From Amphirosellinia nigrospora (lineage: Eukaryota > Ascomycota > Sordariomycetes > Xylariales > Xylariaceae): a DNA stretch of 64,000 nt. Shown here piece by piece: positions 48,990 to 61,614 of this stretch. A program made the translations under genes and the position numbers. The notes beneath the pieces were generated by a model. It was not told the DNA's origin, made no database searches, and saw only the letters and a list, made by a program, of their open reading frames with translations. The stretch is taken from NCBI GenBank assembly GCA_004123355.1, contig SCHM01000001.1, positions 1,480,001 through 1,544,000 of the forward strand, written 5' to 3'. The stretch's first letter is position 1; each line of letters starts with the position of its first letter.

Positions 48990-51004
48990 ATGTTCGTACG
49001 ATTTACAAAGATGCGCTGGAGCACACGCTTCGCGGCGCTTATCGCTGCTGTGAATCTATGCGTCTCAGCGCCATCACCGTCACTATCGACAACGTCGACG
49101 GCGACGGCGACTACGTCAGCGGCACCGCCGGCATTCACATATGACCGGACATCATTCTACCTACACGGCTCGCCGTACGTCATCATCGGCGGGCAGATGG
49201 ATCCGCAACGGATCCCGGCCGCGTACTGGCGAGACCGGCTAACAAAGGCGCGGGCGATGGGACTAAACACGATCTTCAGTTACGTGTACTGGAACCTACT
49301 CGAGCCGAGTCCGGGGGAGTGGCGGAACGACAGAGAGGAGGGGAGTACCGGCGGGATCAGCAACGACATCGCGGCCTTCTTCCGCATCGCGCAGGAGGTG
49401 GGGCTGAACGTGGTGCTGCGCCCGGGGCCGTACATCTGCGGCGAGCGCGAATGGGGCGGCTTCCCTGCGTGGTTGGCGCGGGTCCCGGGGATGCGCGTGC
49501 GCTCGTCCGAAGAGGGCTTTATGCGGGCCGCGGAGGCGTACCTCTCGCGCCTCGCGGCTGACCTAGAGGATGTGCAGGTCACGCGCGGCGGCCCGCTGCT
49601 CATGGTGCAGGTAGAGAATGAGTACGGCTCGTACGGCGCGGACCACGCGTACACGGCAGGGCTGCGTGATATCCTGCGGGCGAACTTCGAGGTGCCGCTG
49701 TACACGAACGACGGCGGCGTTGACTGGACACTCGCGGGCGGCGAGGTGCCCGGCGTGCTCGCAGAGATCGACGGCGATCCGTGGAGCGGGTTCGCGGCGC
49801 GGGAGAAGTACATAACAACAGAGAGCGAGCTGGGACCCCTGATGGATGGCGAGTACTATACGCTGGCGCCGGACTTCTGGGGCGCCGAGAACGTGCACAA
49901 CACCACGGCCGGACGGCCGGGCCAGGTCGCGCAGTTCGTGACGGACCTCGACTACGTGCTCGGGGCGAACAACTCCATCTCGCTGTACATGTTCCACGGC
50001 GGTACCAATTTCGGCTTCTCCAACGGGGCCATCTGGAAGAACTTCACGGCCAGCTTCACCACGAGCTACGACTACGGGTCACCGCTCGACGAGAGCGGGC
50101 GCACGAATGAGCTCTACTTCACCCTGCGGGATACCATCTTGAAATACGTCCCGGCGGACACCGTCCCCGAGCCTCCTGAGAACCTGCCTCGGTTGGAGAT
50201 CCCCGAGTTCGAGCTCATGCCGTTGATTGGGCTGTTTGATACACTTGGCAACGCGACATTGAGTGAGACGCCTTTGAGCATGGAACAGTTAGGACAGGCG
50301 TACGGGCTTATCCTGTACGAGCATACGGTCAACACTACGCTAAGTGGCACCTTGCTGCCTGGGGACCGAGCCAGAGATCGCGTGATAGTGTATGTGAATA
50401 GTGTAAAAAAGGGTGTGATCGATAGCACGTATTCTCGGCCAGCGCAGGTTTCCGTGTCCTTGCAACCTGGTGACAAACTGCAACTCCTCGTCGAGAATCT
50501 CGGCCGCGTGGATTACTGGTCCCGGGAGTCCGGAACATTCGTCGCACTTGAGGATCCGTATAAAGGCATCCAGGGAGACGTCACGGTCGGCTCGGCGGTG
50601 CTTTCGGGCTGGAGCATCTACTCGCTACCTCTCGAGGCGCCCCCGTCACCGTCGCGTACAAATCAAACACGGCACAGTTTGGGCAGGATTGCGGCTGGTT
50701 CCCCGCCCATCTTCTACCGTGCCACATTTGACGCCGGTCGGGGTGATGAAACGGACCCGGCACTGCTGGATACGTTTCTCAGCGTGCCGGGCGCGTCAAG
50801 GGGAACGTGTGGGTGAATGGGTTCAACCTAGGCCGGTATTGGGTCATTGGACCGCAGCAGTCGCTATACTTGCCAGGAACCATCTTGAAACCAGTGGAGA
50901 ACGAGGTTGCGATCCTTGAGCTAGAGCCTGAAGCGGAGAGCTTGACAGTATTCGGAGCCGCGGAGAGGGAATGGGGGAATCATCCTGATCCTGATTATTT
51001 ATAA
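48990..51004 (+). CDS. secreted glycoside hydrolase family 35 beta-galactosidase
   Basis: Retaining exo-beta-galactosidase that removes terminal galactose. ATGs at 48990 and 49011 are in frame; the second begins [20 protein letters not shown], a good signal peptide, so secretion is expected from either. GH35 features: [65 protein letters not shown] with the acid/base Glu at about residue 211 (counting from 48990), and MDGEYYT with the presumed nucleophile Glu at about 288. Then come [13 protein letters not shown] and, in the C-terminal beta domains, [12 protein letters not shown]. One G is missing near 50791, so the literal frame stops at 50816 and the rest (GNVWVNG... to 51004) is in another frame. 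No intron was seen. N-glycosylation-type NxT/S sites are frequent. Confidence 0.93.
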
Positions 51005-53274
51005 ATCCATAGACTCATCAATGGTTGTCTATGAGTGTCTTCAGAAACCGTCTTGGGAACATAATATATACCTCAGGCATATTTCACTTCCACCTTTCAT
51101 CGTTCAAGTAGAAATCAAGCACCGAGGCGTGACTTGGAAGCAATAATGAAGTTAGAATTCAATGGTCATAGTCCTTAAAGCCTTGGCGGTGCAGCTACAC
51201 TAAGAAGACCCTGGGTCAGCCTGGATGGTCCCTGGGAAAGGATCGGTTCGTTTATTATGATTGGGTCGACAGGGCCGCCCATGTGCCGCAATCCGGGCGG
51301 TTCGACGCGGTCGAGAGGCCGAGGGTGGCAGTGCAGCGGCTGCAAGCCTGAGATGAAATGAAGATGTTACCCTTTGGGAGATGCTATTGGCCATGGATAG
51401 CGCCCCCCAAAACATGTATTGTCACAAACCTAGAGGCCATTTTGCCTGCTGACTGAAGTTTCGTATTTTCAAGGTTAGTAGATATTCTTAATGAACCCTC
51501 GTGTTTCACGTGGTTTTTTATGCTTGCAGTAGCAGAGTTAGGTGCAATACAGTAGCATACTTTAGGTAGTGTAGTACCTCTGAACAGATCTCTGAATACG
51601 AAAATGATGCGAATATAGACTAACACCAATAATCACCGAGGCCTCATCAAGGCGAATGCCCCGCCAATAGTGGCCAAAAAATGTGTGGTCAGTACCGCAT
51701 TCATGCAGTAAATGACGGTCGGCTGGGCTGTTTTGCATTGTCTGGTTGGTGTAGAAATGCTCTACAGCATGTTCTATGATGCAATGGTTACCATCGTGAC
51801 ATAGTCGTTGCTGCACAACCTGTTTTGTGGTAAACAATCATAGTGCGCTGTAGAGTGTGTATCCGTGAGGGATCTGCCCTACAGTATGCGGTAATGCACT
51901 GGGATGATCCAACCAGCGTACAGTAGGTTCCATAGAGGCATTTGATATAGTGTACGGCCAGCCGCATGGCCGATCTCTCGACGTCAGCAACACGAGCGGA
52001 AACTAACCGGCCAAGCTTGGGTCTGTTCAAAACAGGCAACACCAAGGTCCTTTTTGGCGATTTGACGCATGCACCCAGCACTCATGCGAGGAATGTAGCA
52101 ATACTTCGTGTGCGTCTGTTCACTAACATTCATATCTCAAAAAGCGAGTGGCGAGCAGACAAATTATGGATGGTAGGCGGAGGGCATGTTTGAGATGAAA
52201 ATTAAACAGAAGTGCCTAGGACCCGGGTAGTGTAAGTAGCACCTCGTGTCGCCATGTGTACATGCTTGGCGGGGGTTTGTCAACGCGTAATTTGCATCTC
52301 AAGGTTCTGCATTCCCTCTGTTAATGCCCGCTTGCGTTTGAACTGGAATTGCTGTAGTTGGCTGGATAGCGACCAACACCAGCCGTCAGGCCTTCCAGAT
52401 CGTCCCGGATGCAGAGCTAAGACGGACCGTCAGCACTTGTGCAGGGCCAGATCTGTCAGTAACTAGCTAGTTTAGGCAGGCGGGCCCACCCTCCGATGTA
52501 TCCATGTATCCACGTCTCCACCCGTCCCCTTTCTTTGCCTTTCTTGTCCGACCTGCTAGTTTCGCCTAAAGCCCATTGATCCAAGCCCCCCCAAGGTTTA
52601 CCTAGTGAGCTGTACTGCTTGCGCTGGTCTGAAGTCTCGCTCCTCTCTCACCTCACCTAGTTCACTCCATTTCAACCAGCACGCCAACTACATCACCGAC
52701 CCAAGTCACTCTCTGAAACCCCATTTCTCTTCTCCTGCCACCCACCACTAATTTCGACCCTTTTCGATCGTGTCCGATCCTCGTCGACGATTGCATCACG
52801 ACTGCCACGATCCCGTTCTGCGAAGGGGACTGGTCGTTTGCTATTTCGTTGTCTCGTCGACTTCCTGCGTAATCCAGGTTGCCCCCTTTTTTCGACGATT
52901 CTCCGAGGACGACACGTACACACTCGCTTGTTACGAATCTTCCAAAAACCCCATCGTCGTCGTAATCCGTCAGGAAAGGAAAAGGAAGGATAGATTCGCT
53001 TGATCATCGGCACGTTTGGTCGCAAACTCCGACCTCATCGCAACGCTTCGCAGTGTATTCGGTTGACCTGGGCGAAGGGAACACCCGGCCACCCTGTTTC
53101 TTTGTTTCAGCCAGCCTTCACTAAGCCCGCCGATGTAATCGACTGTCCACGATCTTTGAACTTAAAACGTCGAAGGCGCCTTATCACAAAGCCACGTAAT
53201 CGATAATCTTACGAGAAGTATCTTAGTACTCTTAATATCGAGGTTCATTTTGCGACGATTGAGCCTCAACCACG
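51005..53274. other. 2.3-kb spacer and long leader, no supported gene
   Basis: No recognisable coding region. The right 600 bp is C/T-rich (around 52500-52900) and probably contains the promoter and a long 5' leader for the flavin carrier gene at 53275. Open frames within 51200-52081 (-) and 51966-52466 (+) lack domains. Confidence 0.5.
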
Positions 53275-55582
53275 ATGAGATTCCCCAGCGTACGGCCAGC
53301 ATTGCTGCTGTCCGCCCTTGCGGCAGTACAACCCGGCGCCGGCGCAGAGCCCATGCTCTCGTCGACCTCGCTAAACTCCTGCCAACCGAACTCTCAATTT
53401 ACCGCCAGTCTCTTCAATGTCGTCTACACGCCACACAACAACTCTGCCGCCGTTGATGTTGTCGCGACATCATCTGTTGAAGGATACGTCAGCTTCGACG
53501 TCTCTGTCGTTGCTTACGGCTACCAAATCATCAAGCAGAGTGTCGACCCCTGCAAACTTGGACTAGCTGGTCTCTGTCCTATGACTGCCGGTAAAATTCC
53601 CCTCAAATTCAATTTCGATGTCGATCCGTCCGCCGTGCAACAGATTCCCGGTATCGCCTTCACTTTCCCCGATCTAGATGCTACTGTTCGCGTTGTCTTG
53701 AACAACACGAAGACCCTCGAGAGCGTAGCTTGTGTGGAGGCAGACGTCTCGAATGGCAAGACTGTTAATTTGCTGGCTGTGAAATGGACGCTTGCTGTTA
53801 TTGCCGGCATCGTTCTTTGCTCCTCTGCCGTCCTAAACGGTCTTGGTCACTCCAACGCCGCTGCTCACATCGCCTCAGGTGCCCTGTCTCTATTCGGATT
53901 CTTCCAAGCCCAGGCTATACTCGGCATGATGAGCGTCCACCTCCCTCCGGTTGTCCAGTCTTGGACTCAAGATTTTCAATGGACGATGGGCATCATCAAC
54001 GTAGATTTCTTGGAGGATATCTTCACTTGGTATCAGCGCGCTACCGGTGGTACCCCTTCCACCATCTTTGATTCGCTGACCACAGTGTCGGTCCAAGTTG
54101 AGAAGCGTGCTTTGTCGGTCTTGCCAGAAGCAGCAGTTGGTATCTACCGAAGATCCGCGTCCCTGATGCCACGCGTTTCCACTGAGCTGGTGAAGCGGGG
54201 CAATGTCATGACAGGTTCTGGGAGTTACATTGTTTATGGTATCCAGCGTGTTGCTTTTAGGGCCAACATTGAGACAACAAACCTATTTCTGACTGGTTTA
54301 GTTTTCTATAGTTTGTTGGTTGTCTTCACTATTGCCGGTATTGCTGCGTTCAAGGGCTTCTGTGAGCTGGCGGCCAAGAAGCATTGGATGAAGGGCGATA
54401 CGTTCCTCGAGTTCCGCAATGGATGGCTCACCATTCTGAAGGGAATTCTCTTCCGGTTGACCCTCATTGGCTACCCACAGATGACTATCTTGTGTCTCTG
54501 GGAGTTCACTCAGATCGACTCTCCCGCCGAAGTTGTGTTGGCCATATTTTTCCTCGTGGGCATGACGGTTACCCTCGGGTGGGCCGCATTTAAGGTTATT
54601 CGCATTGCACGCCGCTCGGTTGCCATGCACCGCAACCCTGCCTACATCCTCTTCTCAGACCCTCACGCACTGAACAAATGGGGCTTCCTCTACGTTCAGT
54701 TCAGAGCTTCGGCTTACTACTTTGTGATTCCTGTTCTCGGATACACGTTTGTCAAGGCTCTTTTCGTGGCGTTTGCCCAAGGCAGAGGAAATGTTCAAGC
54801 AATTGGCTTACTCCTGATCGAAGCCGGCGCCCTTATCGCTGTGAGCGTACTCCGCCCTTGGATGGACAAGAGCACCAACACATTCAACATCTCGATTTGT
54901 TCTATTAATTTTATCAACGCCATCTTCCTTTTGATCTTCTCAGATGTCTTCGACCAACCTGCCATTGTCAATGGCGTCATCGGTTTGGTCCTGTTCTTCC
55001 TCAACGCTATCTTTGCTACCGTCCTATTGATCATGGTCATCGTTTCGACTGGATTGGTCTTCTACCGAAAGAATCCCGACGGTCGCTATCAGTTCATGGC
55101 TGATGACCGAACATCATTCATGAAGTCTCAGTCCCAATTAACAGGCACCACAGAGCTTGACGCTCTCGCAGCCACGGCTCGAGGTGACAAGGCTGGCGGA
55201 TACTACAAGCCTGGATTGGACTTGGATGATGACAACGAGTCCATCTCATCCGACTCTATGAGGCGCCGAACTGATAGTTCGCGTCTCAGCATCCCCGTCG
55301 GACCCTCTCATGGTTCTCAGGGGGCCACTATCAGAGCCAACCCCGCTCTCCCGTTGAAGCGTCCGTGCCGCTATTCCCGCCAGCGGCAGTTCGAATAGGT
55401 CACAGAGCCCGTACGGTCCTTCTTCGGCAAGCGCCTTCCGGGCGCAAAACAATTCTACTCCTACGGGCTTCAGAGCACAGAACAACGCAAGGTGAGTGAC
55501 TTGGTGGCCACTCTGAACGCACGCAATGACTAACTATCTCAGCCCCAGTCCATGGCAGCGAGGTGCGGGTTATGACCATTAG
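53275..55582 (+). CDS. flc: flavin carrier / TRP-like membrane protein (Flc1-3 family)
   Basis: Flc proteins are ER/plasma-membrane proteins linked to FAD import into the ER, cell-wall integrity and calcium handling. The start MRFPSVRPALLLSALAAVQP gives a signal peptide. An ML-like luminal domain with Cys (NSCQPNSQF, DPCKLGLAGLCPMTAGKIPL) covers about residues 25-165. Nine or so hydrophobic spans follow (e.g. WTLAVIAGIVLCSSAVLNGL, LFLTGLVFYSLLVVFTIAGI, VVLAIFFLVGMTVTLGWAAF, INAIFLLIFSDVF), then a cytosolic Ser/Asn-rich tail. An intron at 55492-55542 leads to the family ending SPWQRGAGYDH with TAG at 55580-55582. Two single-base losses near 55355 and 55376 connect the long frame, which literally stops at 55398, to that ending. 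Confidence 0.93.
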
Positions 55583-56707
55583 GTAGTGGCCAACCCCCCG
55601 AAGCCAGAGGGTTCTTTTAGCTGGAACACGGGCCGGCTGTTATTTATATCGTAGTAATCATGATGATTGGGACGGGATTGTCCCTTCTTTGATCTATACC
55701 CGCGCGTGGAAATGTTTTGATGGAATTCGAATCACCGATTGTACAGCCCCACTACTACAGTTTTCCTTTTCAACGGGCGAGGACTAAGAGCACTCTCATA
55801 ACGCAAGTGCTGATCAGCCTCCTCCTGTCGCCCGATCCAATCATAGAGTTTTCTCACGACACTGATGCGTAAAGCGTGTCTATTAGCATTAAGAGGCGGC
55901 GTCAATTGAAAGCGGTAGGTTTACCTGCCGTTGTTTTTTTCTGGGCTATTGTATGTATAAGTACCACCTGGTCAAATCAGACGGTTTGCGAATGCATCCA
56001 GCGAGCGATGTAGGGACAGCTGGGCTTGGATTTGGGGCTATGACGACTGTTTGGCACCTCTGAAGGAGTTTGACATGTTTTAAGGAATTGAAAATAATAG
56101 CCATATCCGGAATCTTGATCTGTTGATCCGTGATGAAAGAACTTGAATGCCGGGCAAGGTTCCTTAGCTACGGCGCATTTAGATCGGCACCGGCCAACAG
56201 TTGTGACGCAAGTAGGCGGGGCATCGGAGGTACCGAAACTATGGTGCAGGTACCTACGTTAGCTCAGTATATTAGGTGGTTACATAGGTACTTGCTTGCT
56301 ATCGAGATGTATATGCGGGGACCAACGTAGCTCGTTCTACCAACCTTGGAACTATACTCTACGCCCGCCGCCAAATGAATGCTGTTAGCCAACACTCTCC
56401 CCTTTACTTTCGTACTTCACCTCTCTCGAGGCCCGGCCGCAGCAGCCATAAGCACCTGGCGTCGGTGTCGCATTGCTTAATTTGAAGCGCCCGTCATTGG
56501 CCGACATCACGTACAACTTGACCAGCGGGACTTGCCATCCCAGAGTACCCCTCCACCTCGTCGCCTCGTCTTCGTCTCCGTCTTCATCTTGGTCGTGGTC
56601 AAGCCGCACCAGCACCGGTATTAGCCCGTGTTGTCGGTCGCCTCGTAGGTCCGCTACGTATTCTCGCCCACGTCGAGTCTTCCCTCTACGCGCCGACAAG
56701 ATAGGTC
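55583..56707. other. intergenic region, nothing recognised
   Basis: Contains the flc 3' UTR and the ccz1 promoter. No domain-bearing open frame. Confidence 0.5.
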
Positions 56708-59152
56708 ATGGCAGCCTCTGCTATGGGCAGCCAGATGGGCGTCGTGCCCGCCCAACTAGGCTTTTTGGCCATCTTCAACCCGTCTCTCGGAGCAACCGAC
56801 GACACGTTAGACGACCAAATCGTTTACTACGCCTCCATCAAGACCCAATCCAAAAGGCGGCGCCATCGGTCTCGCGGCAAGCCTACGACCGATGTATCCC
56901 AGGAGGAGCGCAATGAGCGGCTAAGACAGATCGGCCTCGCGCAGGGCATGGTCGAGTTCAGTCGCGGCTTTGCTAATGGCGAGCCCGTCAACACCATAGA
57001 GACCGAGAAGACCCGGGTAGTGCTACAAGAAGTCGAGCCCGGATGGTGGATATTAGCAGTAGGTGCACATCTCTGCGTTTACTTATCAGCAGGTGAATAC
57101 TGACCTTTTCCGTCGCACGTAGTCCATCGACCTCACCAGAATACCTCTTCCTCCGAGAATTGGGTCGCCCCCAAGTAGTAAAACAGACGAACAACCGGAT
57201 AATGTTGAGTATTCATCAAGGGAACTGAAATCAAGCGCGTTGCTCATGCGCGACCTAATACGAGCACACTCCGTCTTCTTATTACATCATGCGTCATCGT
57301 TGAGCGCTTTATTTGTCAAATCAAGACGATCTAACTTTGTCAAGATATTGAGTCGATCCTGGGACATTTTCGTGTCTACGTGGGATGTTATGCTCCATGG
57401 CAATCCGGCAAGCAACGTGTTCAGGGGTATCAAGATCGCGGCGTGTGGAGAACTTGGTGTGGGCGTGGGCGAGGAAGACCGCGGAAGCGGTGAAAGAGAA
57501 GTGCTGGAGGGGTTTGTTGGTAGGGTAGAGGGCCTGACGGACCTGGTTGTCTCGAGGTTGGTTCCTCCGAGTCCGCATCTGAAGTAGAACCCACTAAAGA
57601 TGGGAAGACCGATACATCGTCGGTGCCATGGCTCGGGGCTGGAGAAGAGCCTGGCGCTGAAGACGGGCAGTATTCCTGGGCGTTGGCGCGTTATCCAGGA
57701 AATCGTTATGTGATATCACCTATTGGATGGAGGACCTCTATACGTGGGGCGAAAATGCATATGGCGTGAAGGATAGTCCAACATCTACACGGCAAACTAG
57801 AAGGAGACGGAAATCTGCCCCCATCACGACAGAGGGTGATGAAAGTCAACCACAACCTTATAAGACTACACCACCCGACCACGGCACGTCAGCTGATGAC
57901 ATTGCCTCAGAGGAACCAAATACACCAGGGCCAACTGGATCGTCACAAGACGAGGTAACACCAGAGGAGGGTGGCATGAACAAGTTCATGAGCTATCTAA
58001 AGATGGGTTACGGGACACATTGGAGTTTAGGTAGTTCAGAAGAAGGGCTGCATCCGAGCGCGCCCGCCAAAGAAGATACCCAACCCATCAAAGTTACTGA
58101 ACCTACCCCACATAAACCCCCTGACAGCGGCAACTATCTCATCGGACTCCTGGGAGATATGGAAGAATCCAACCCAGATCAAGGCGAACTTGGAAACCAA
58201 GCAGATGATGAGGCCGAGGTGTCAGAATATAATTCCAGAATTCTACTTCGAACGCTTATAGTTGAACTTGATGGTGGGGAACGGACGGAAGCCCAGCAAA
58301 TGGAAGATTTGGGAAGCCAAACCACCGAGTTAACATTAACAAAATCCGGCAACAAGGACCTCACGAACCCCAATTCCCAATTCGATAGCCAAGACCGCAA
58401 CAAAACGCAAAAGATACGAGTAGTCGTCTACGTCAATAAACCTTTCATATTCACGTTCCTTTTCCGGAACAGGACCGATTCATTGGCCTGGGAAGGGCTC
58501 TATCGATCCTTACACCACCAACTTGCGCCCTTACGGAAGCCTTTAGCCATGTCTACCGCCTACCGGCCTAGAAAACCAGAGGTCGGGGAGAAAACGTCCC
58601 ACATATTCGATCTCGTCTGGATCCGAAGGCCATGACTATCCATTCAACCATACCCAACATACCCAACCCCGCCGAGATGCTGCGTGAAGACGCGGCGCCT
58701 GTCTGGTCTCGCGCTGAAGCCGTCAACACGCACAATCAGATCCTCAATATGTACGCTGCCACGTTGAACGATTACTCGGAACTCGAACGGACTTGTAAGA
58801 CGAGCCGGGGTTGGTGGGTCGTCTGGACGCGGATACTAGAGCGCGATACGGCACCGCCAGATGTGGAAGACATGTCCGAGGACCAACCACCCATCGACCG
58901 CGCAGTGCCCACGCTACGGCAGGCCGAGTTCTACGAAACCGACGCCCCCGCGCGCGCCCGGCCGTGGACAAGGAGATCTTCCTCGTCCGTCGCGCGGGCG
59001 AGCACGCCGCCGGTCTCAAGGGGATCGCGGGCGGCTCGTACGCCGAGAACGGCGGTGGCGGCGGGTGGGCCGAGGGCGCGAATCGGCTGGCGCAGGGGAT
59101 CGGCGTCGATACGCATAAGTATATCGAGGGCTTGCTTACTATGGGACGGTGA
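56708..59152 (+). CDS. ccz1: vacuolar fusion protein Ccz1 (Mon1-Ccz1 Rab7 GEF subunit)
   Basis: Ccz1 with Mon1 activates the Rab7/Ypt7 GTPase on late endosomes and vacuoles. Exon 1 (56708-57058) begins MAASAMGSQMGVVPAQLGFL followed by AIFNPSLGATDDTLDDQIVY, the N-terminal longin domain. Intron 57059-57122 is followed by SIDLTRIPLPP and LMRDLIRAHSVFLLHHASSL. A long, probably disordered acidic/Ser/Pro segment (about 57750-58380) separates the second longin-like part (IRVVVYVNKPFIFTFLF; LYRSLHHQLAPLRKPL). The C-terminus includes DKEIFLVRRAGEHAAGLKGI and ends YIEGLLTMGR at 59152. Single-base losses near 57571, 57728, 58620 and 58960 must be bridged; each restores conserved text, for example FDLVWDPKAM. 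Confidence 0.88.
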
Positions 59153-60750
59153 CGTACATCTACACCTACATAGCTACCTATTTACCTATTTACTTTATTT
59201 TTATAGGATATGAATAAACGTAATTTTTGTGCTGTTTGTGGTCTTGGTTCGTGGCTTAAAGATGAGATGTTTAGATTTTTAGAGTAGAGTAGAGTAGCGT
59301 AAAGTTGGGAGTTAAGATTTGTTCGTTTGTGGTTGAGAAGCCGAGTCGCTGTGAGCGTCTGCGCGAAATACTCGTTATATCTTGACACTACCTACCTATA
59401 GATATTTCGTAGCCTACGCAGATGTTACCTGGTTGCTTATTTGTTTTCTTTCTGGGTGGCGAAAGTTGCGGTTTGAGGGTTGGCGTCTAGCTGGATAGTC
59501 AATCATGGATGGGTAGAAGGTGATTTTTTCAGAGAGATAATCGTCTGTCACGTATTTGTTCTTTCTAAACATTTACGAAACTTTAAACATAAAAACAATG
59601 ATTATTTATCTATCAGTGGATAATTAATTTACTGTTTATTAAAATTTAAAAATTTAAATTTAAACTTGTTTTCTTATATAAAATTTTTTTACGAATAGTT
59701 GTTTGACTGTTTATTAGTATGGCAAGTTTGAGTACGGCAGCTCACGTTTCTTCTATGCGGTAGTTGATGGTGCCCGCTGGCTGTGTTAAGAGGTAATCAT
59801 ATATGTACTTGTGCTTTTATATACGCGAGCTCACTTGCCGATCGTGTTGGGATTTCTAGTCAAGGGCTCTATCTCGCTTAGGTGCTTGCTTAGATGAATG
59901 GAACTTCCAAGTTGCATGTGATCCTTTTTTTAATAAATAGTTCATATTTGGATGCATACTCGAGTTTATACGTTGATAAATTCAACATGTTAATCCAATC
60001 TATTCTCACTAGGCTTACGCTACTTGATAGAACAGCAAAACAACAAGATCTTAACGTAATGCACGGAAGATTAGAAAAAGTAAAGTCCAATGTCACATTT
60101 TCATAGCCGATTCCCTTTTGAAAAGTGTTTATTTCAGATAAATCCGCCGTATTGACAGCGAAACATCTATGGGTGTATAGATAGCTAGGTAGAATGGAGA
60201 TATCAACTTCAATTGTTGAATATGTACAAGAAGTATATATCTATTTATCCAAATCTGACCAAGACATTGAACCCCGGCGGCTTGGAGACAAGCTCGTGGG
60301 TTTGGTTGTCTAGTCCAGGGGAAAGAAATGCTCGGAGCGAAGCGAGGCACGGTGCGCAAAGTAAGGTTTTGGCTGACTTTCGCGTAAGCGATCAACTCTA
60401 ACGCGACTTCCCCTAACTTGAGGGTTCGACCCCGCGAGGTCTAGTTAGTTGCCTTAGATTTGCTGTTTGTCTTTCCCTTTTTCTACCAGAATCCATCCCA
60501 TCCATAAAATTCCCAACGCCCTTGAATTTGCGCTCACGCACGTCTGCCGACCCGAATGAAATACAATATTTAAAACAAGGTACCTGTTGGGAACGGCTTA
60601 TGTGCTGCTGGCTTCCATACACTCAAGTATTGACACGAAAAAAGCAAGTTCATCATCATGAGCCGGAGTGCAGTCGAATCGATCAGAGTGCGCTCCGCCC
60701 TTCACGGCTGGAACATGTCCGAACCACGTTGGTTGACAGGTTCCTTTTGC
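59153..60750. other. intergenic region with an A/T-rich patch
   Basis: Spacer between two convergent genes. 59580-59720 is very A/T-rich (runs such as aaatttaaaaatttaaattt). Short open frames around 59900-60100 on both strands have no domain. No RNA gene is supported. Confidence 0.5.
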
Positions 60751-61614
60751 TTAGTTAAATGACCAAGAAGCTGATGCGCGACCTTCTCCAAGACCTCCGA
60801 ACAGGGCCTCGAAGACGGACTCGGAGACGTCAATAGAGCCAGATTCGCAGCCAGGGCAATATCGTGGACCAAGGCTGTGGTGGACTTGCCGTCAGCTGTG
60901 ATAGTGATGGTCTGATCGCACCATGGGTGGTTAGGCATGTCGATACCGAGACTGGTTCCGGAACCACGGTTGTACCAGTCAGTGTGTGAGATGGCGACAA
61001 TATGCTTCGATAGGTCGACGCCAGAGTCGTCATATCCGCACGCACCCAGACCAAGGGTGTAGTACGTGATGTCACCAGAGTATTTCGCCTTGTCCATGGC
61101 GGAAGTGCCGAACCCGTCTGCGCCGGCATACGACGAGCCAGTGCTAGGAGTGTCAGCAGCAGCCTCGGTAGGTGCTGGAGCGGGCGGGTCCTGGACACTC
61201 GTTGTGGTAGGAGCAGGCGCAGCAGTGGTTGTAGTAGTGGTGGGCGCCGGAGGTGGTGGTGGTGGCGGCGCTGAAGTAGTGGTCTTGACAACAGATGTGG
61301 TTGTTGTCGTTGTCGGGGGCGCCTGAACAGTGGTGGGTCGCAACAGTCGTCGGCTCGGGTTGAGGCTCAGGCTCGGTGTGCTGGTGGCCGGCGGCTGGAA
61401 GAACTCGCCTGGAGCACCGGAGCTGGAGTGGGTTGGGAGAATGGTCTGAGTGGTGCTCTCGTCAACGAGAACGGTGACGGTCTCCCAGACGGTCTCCCAT
61501 TCGGTGACAAGATCACGCTTTGCGTGGTGGGGTGATGGCCATGGTGACCGTGAGGCTGAGCAGCGGTCATGCCAGCCAGGAGGCGGCGACGGCAGCAGAT
61601 GATATGGACTTCAT
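60751..61614 (-). CDS. secreted RlpA-like double-psi beta-barrel protein (Asp f 7-like)
   Basis: Extracellular protein of the expansin-like/RlpA superfamily; fungal members include the Asp f 7 allergen homologues. The start MKSISSAAVAASWLA opens a signal-peptide-like leader, then a His-rich segment and LVTEWETVWETVTVLVDEST, a pattern common in fungal wall proteins. A Thr/Pro-rich linker (TTTTTTSVVKTTTS; APPPPPPPAPTTTTTTAAPA) is probably O-glycosylated. The barrel domain includes YSGDITYYTLGLGACGYDDS, HIVAISHTDWYNRGSG and PWCDQTITITADGKSTTALV. The expected ending CPGCESGSIDVSESVFEALF followed by ASWSFN lies in the neighbouring frame after one missing base near 60860, with TAA at 60751. Further frame losses occur near 61345-61375, 61530 and 61575. 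No intron was seen. Confidence 0.82.

Noticed and set aside
60270-60445. tRNA-like B-box (GGTTCGACCCC) near 60420
   Set aside because: No matching acceptor stem or A box could be placed at a sensible distance, and the T-arm does not pair. Probably chance.
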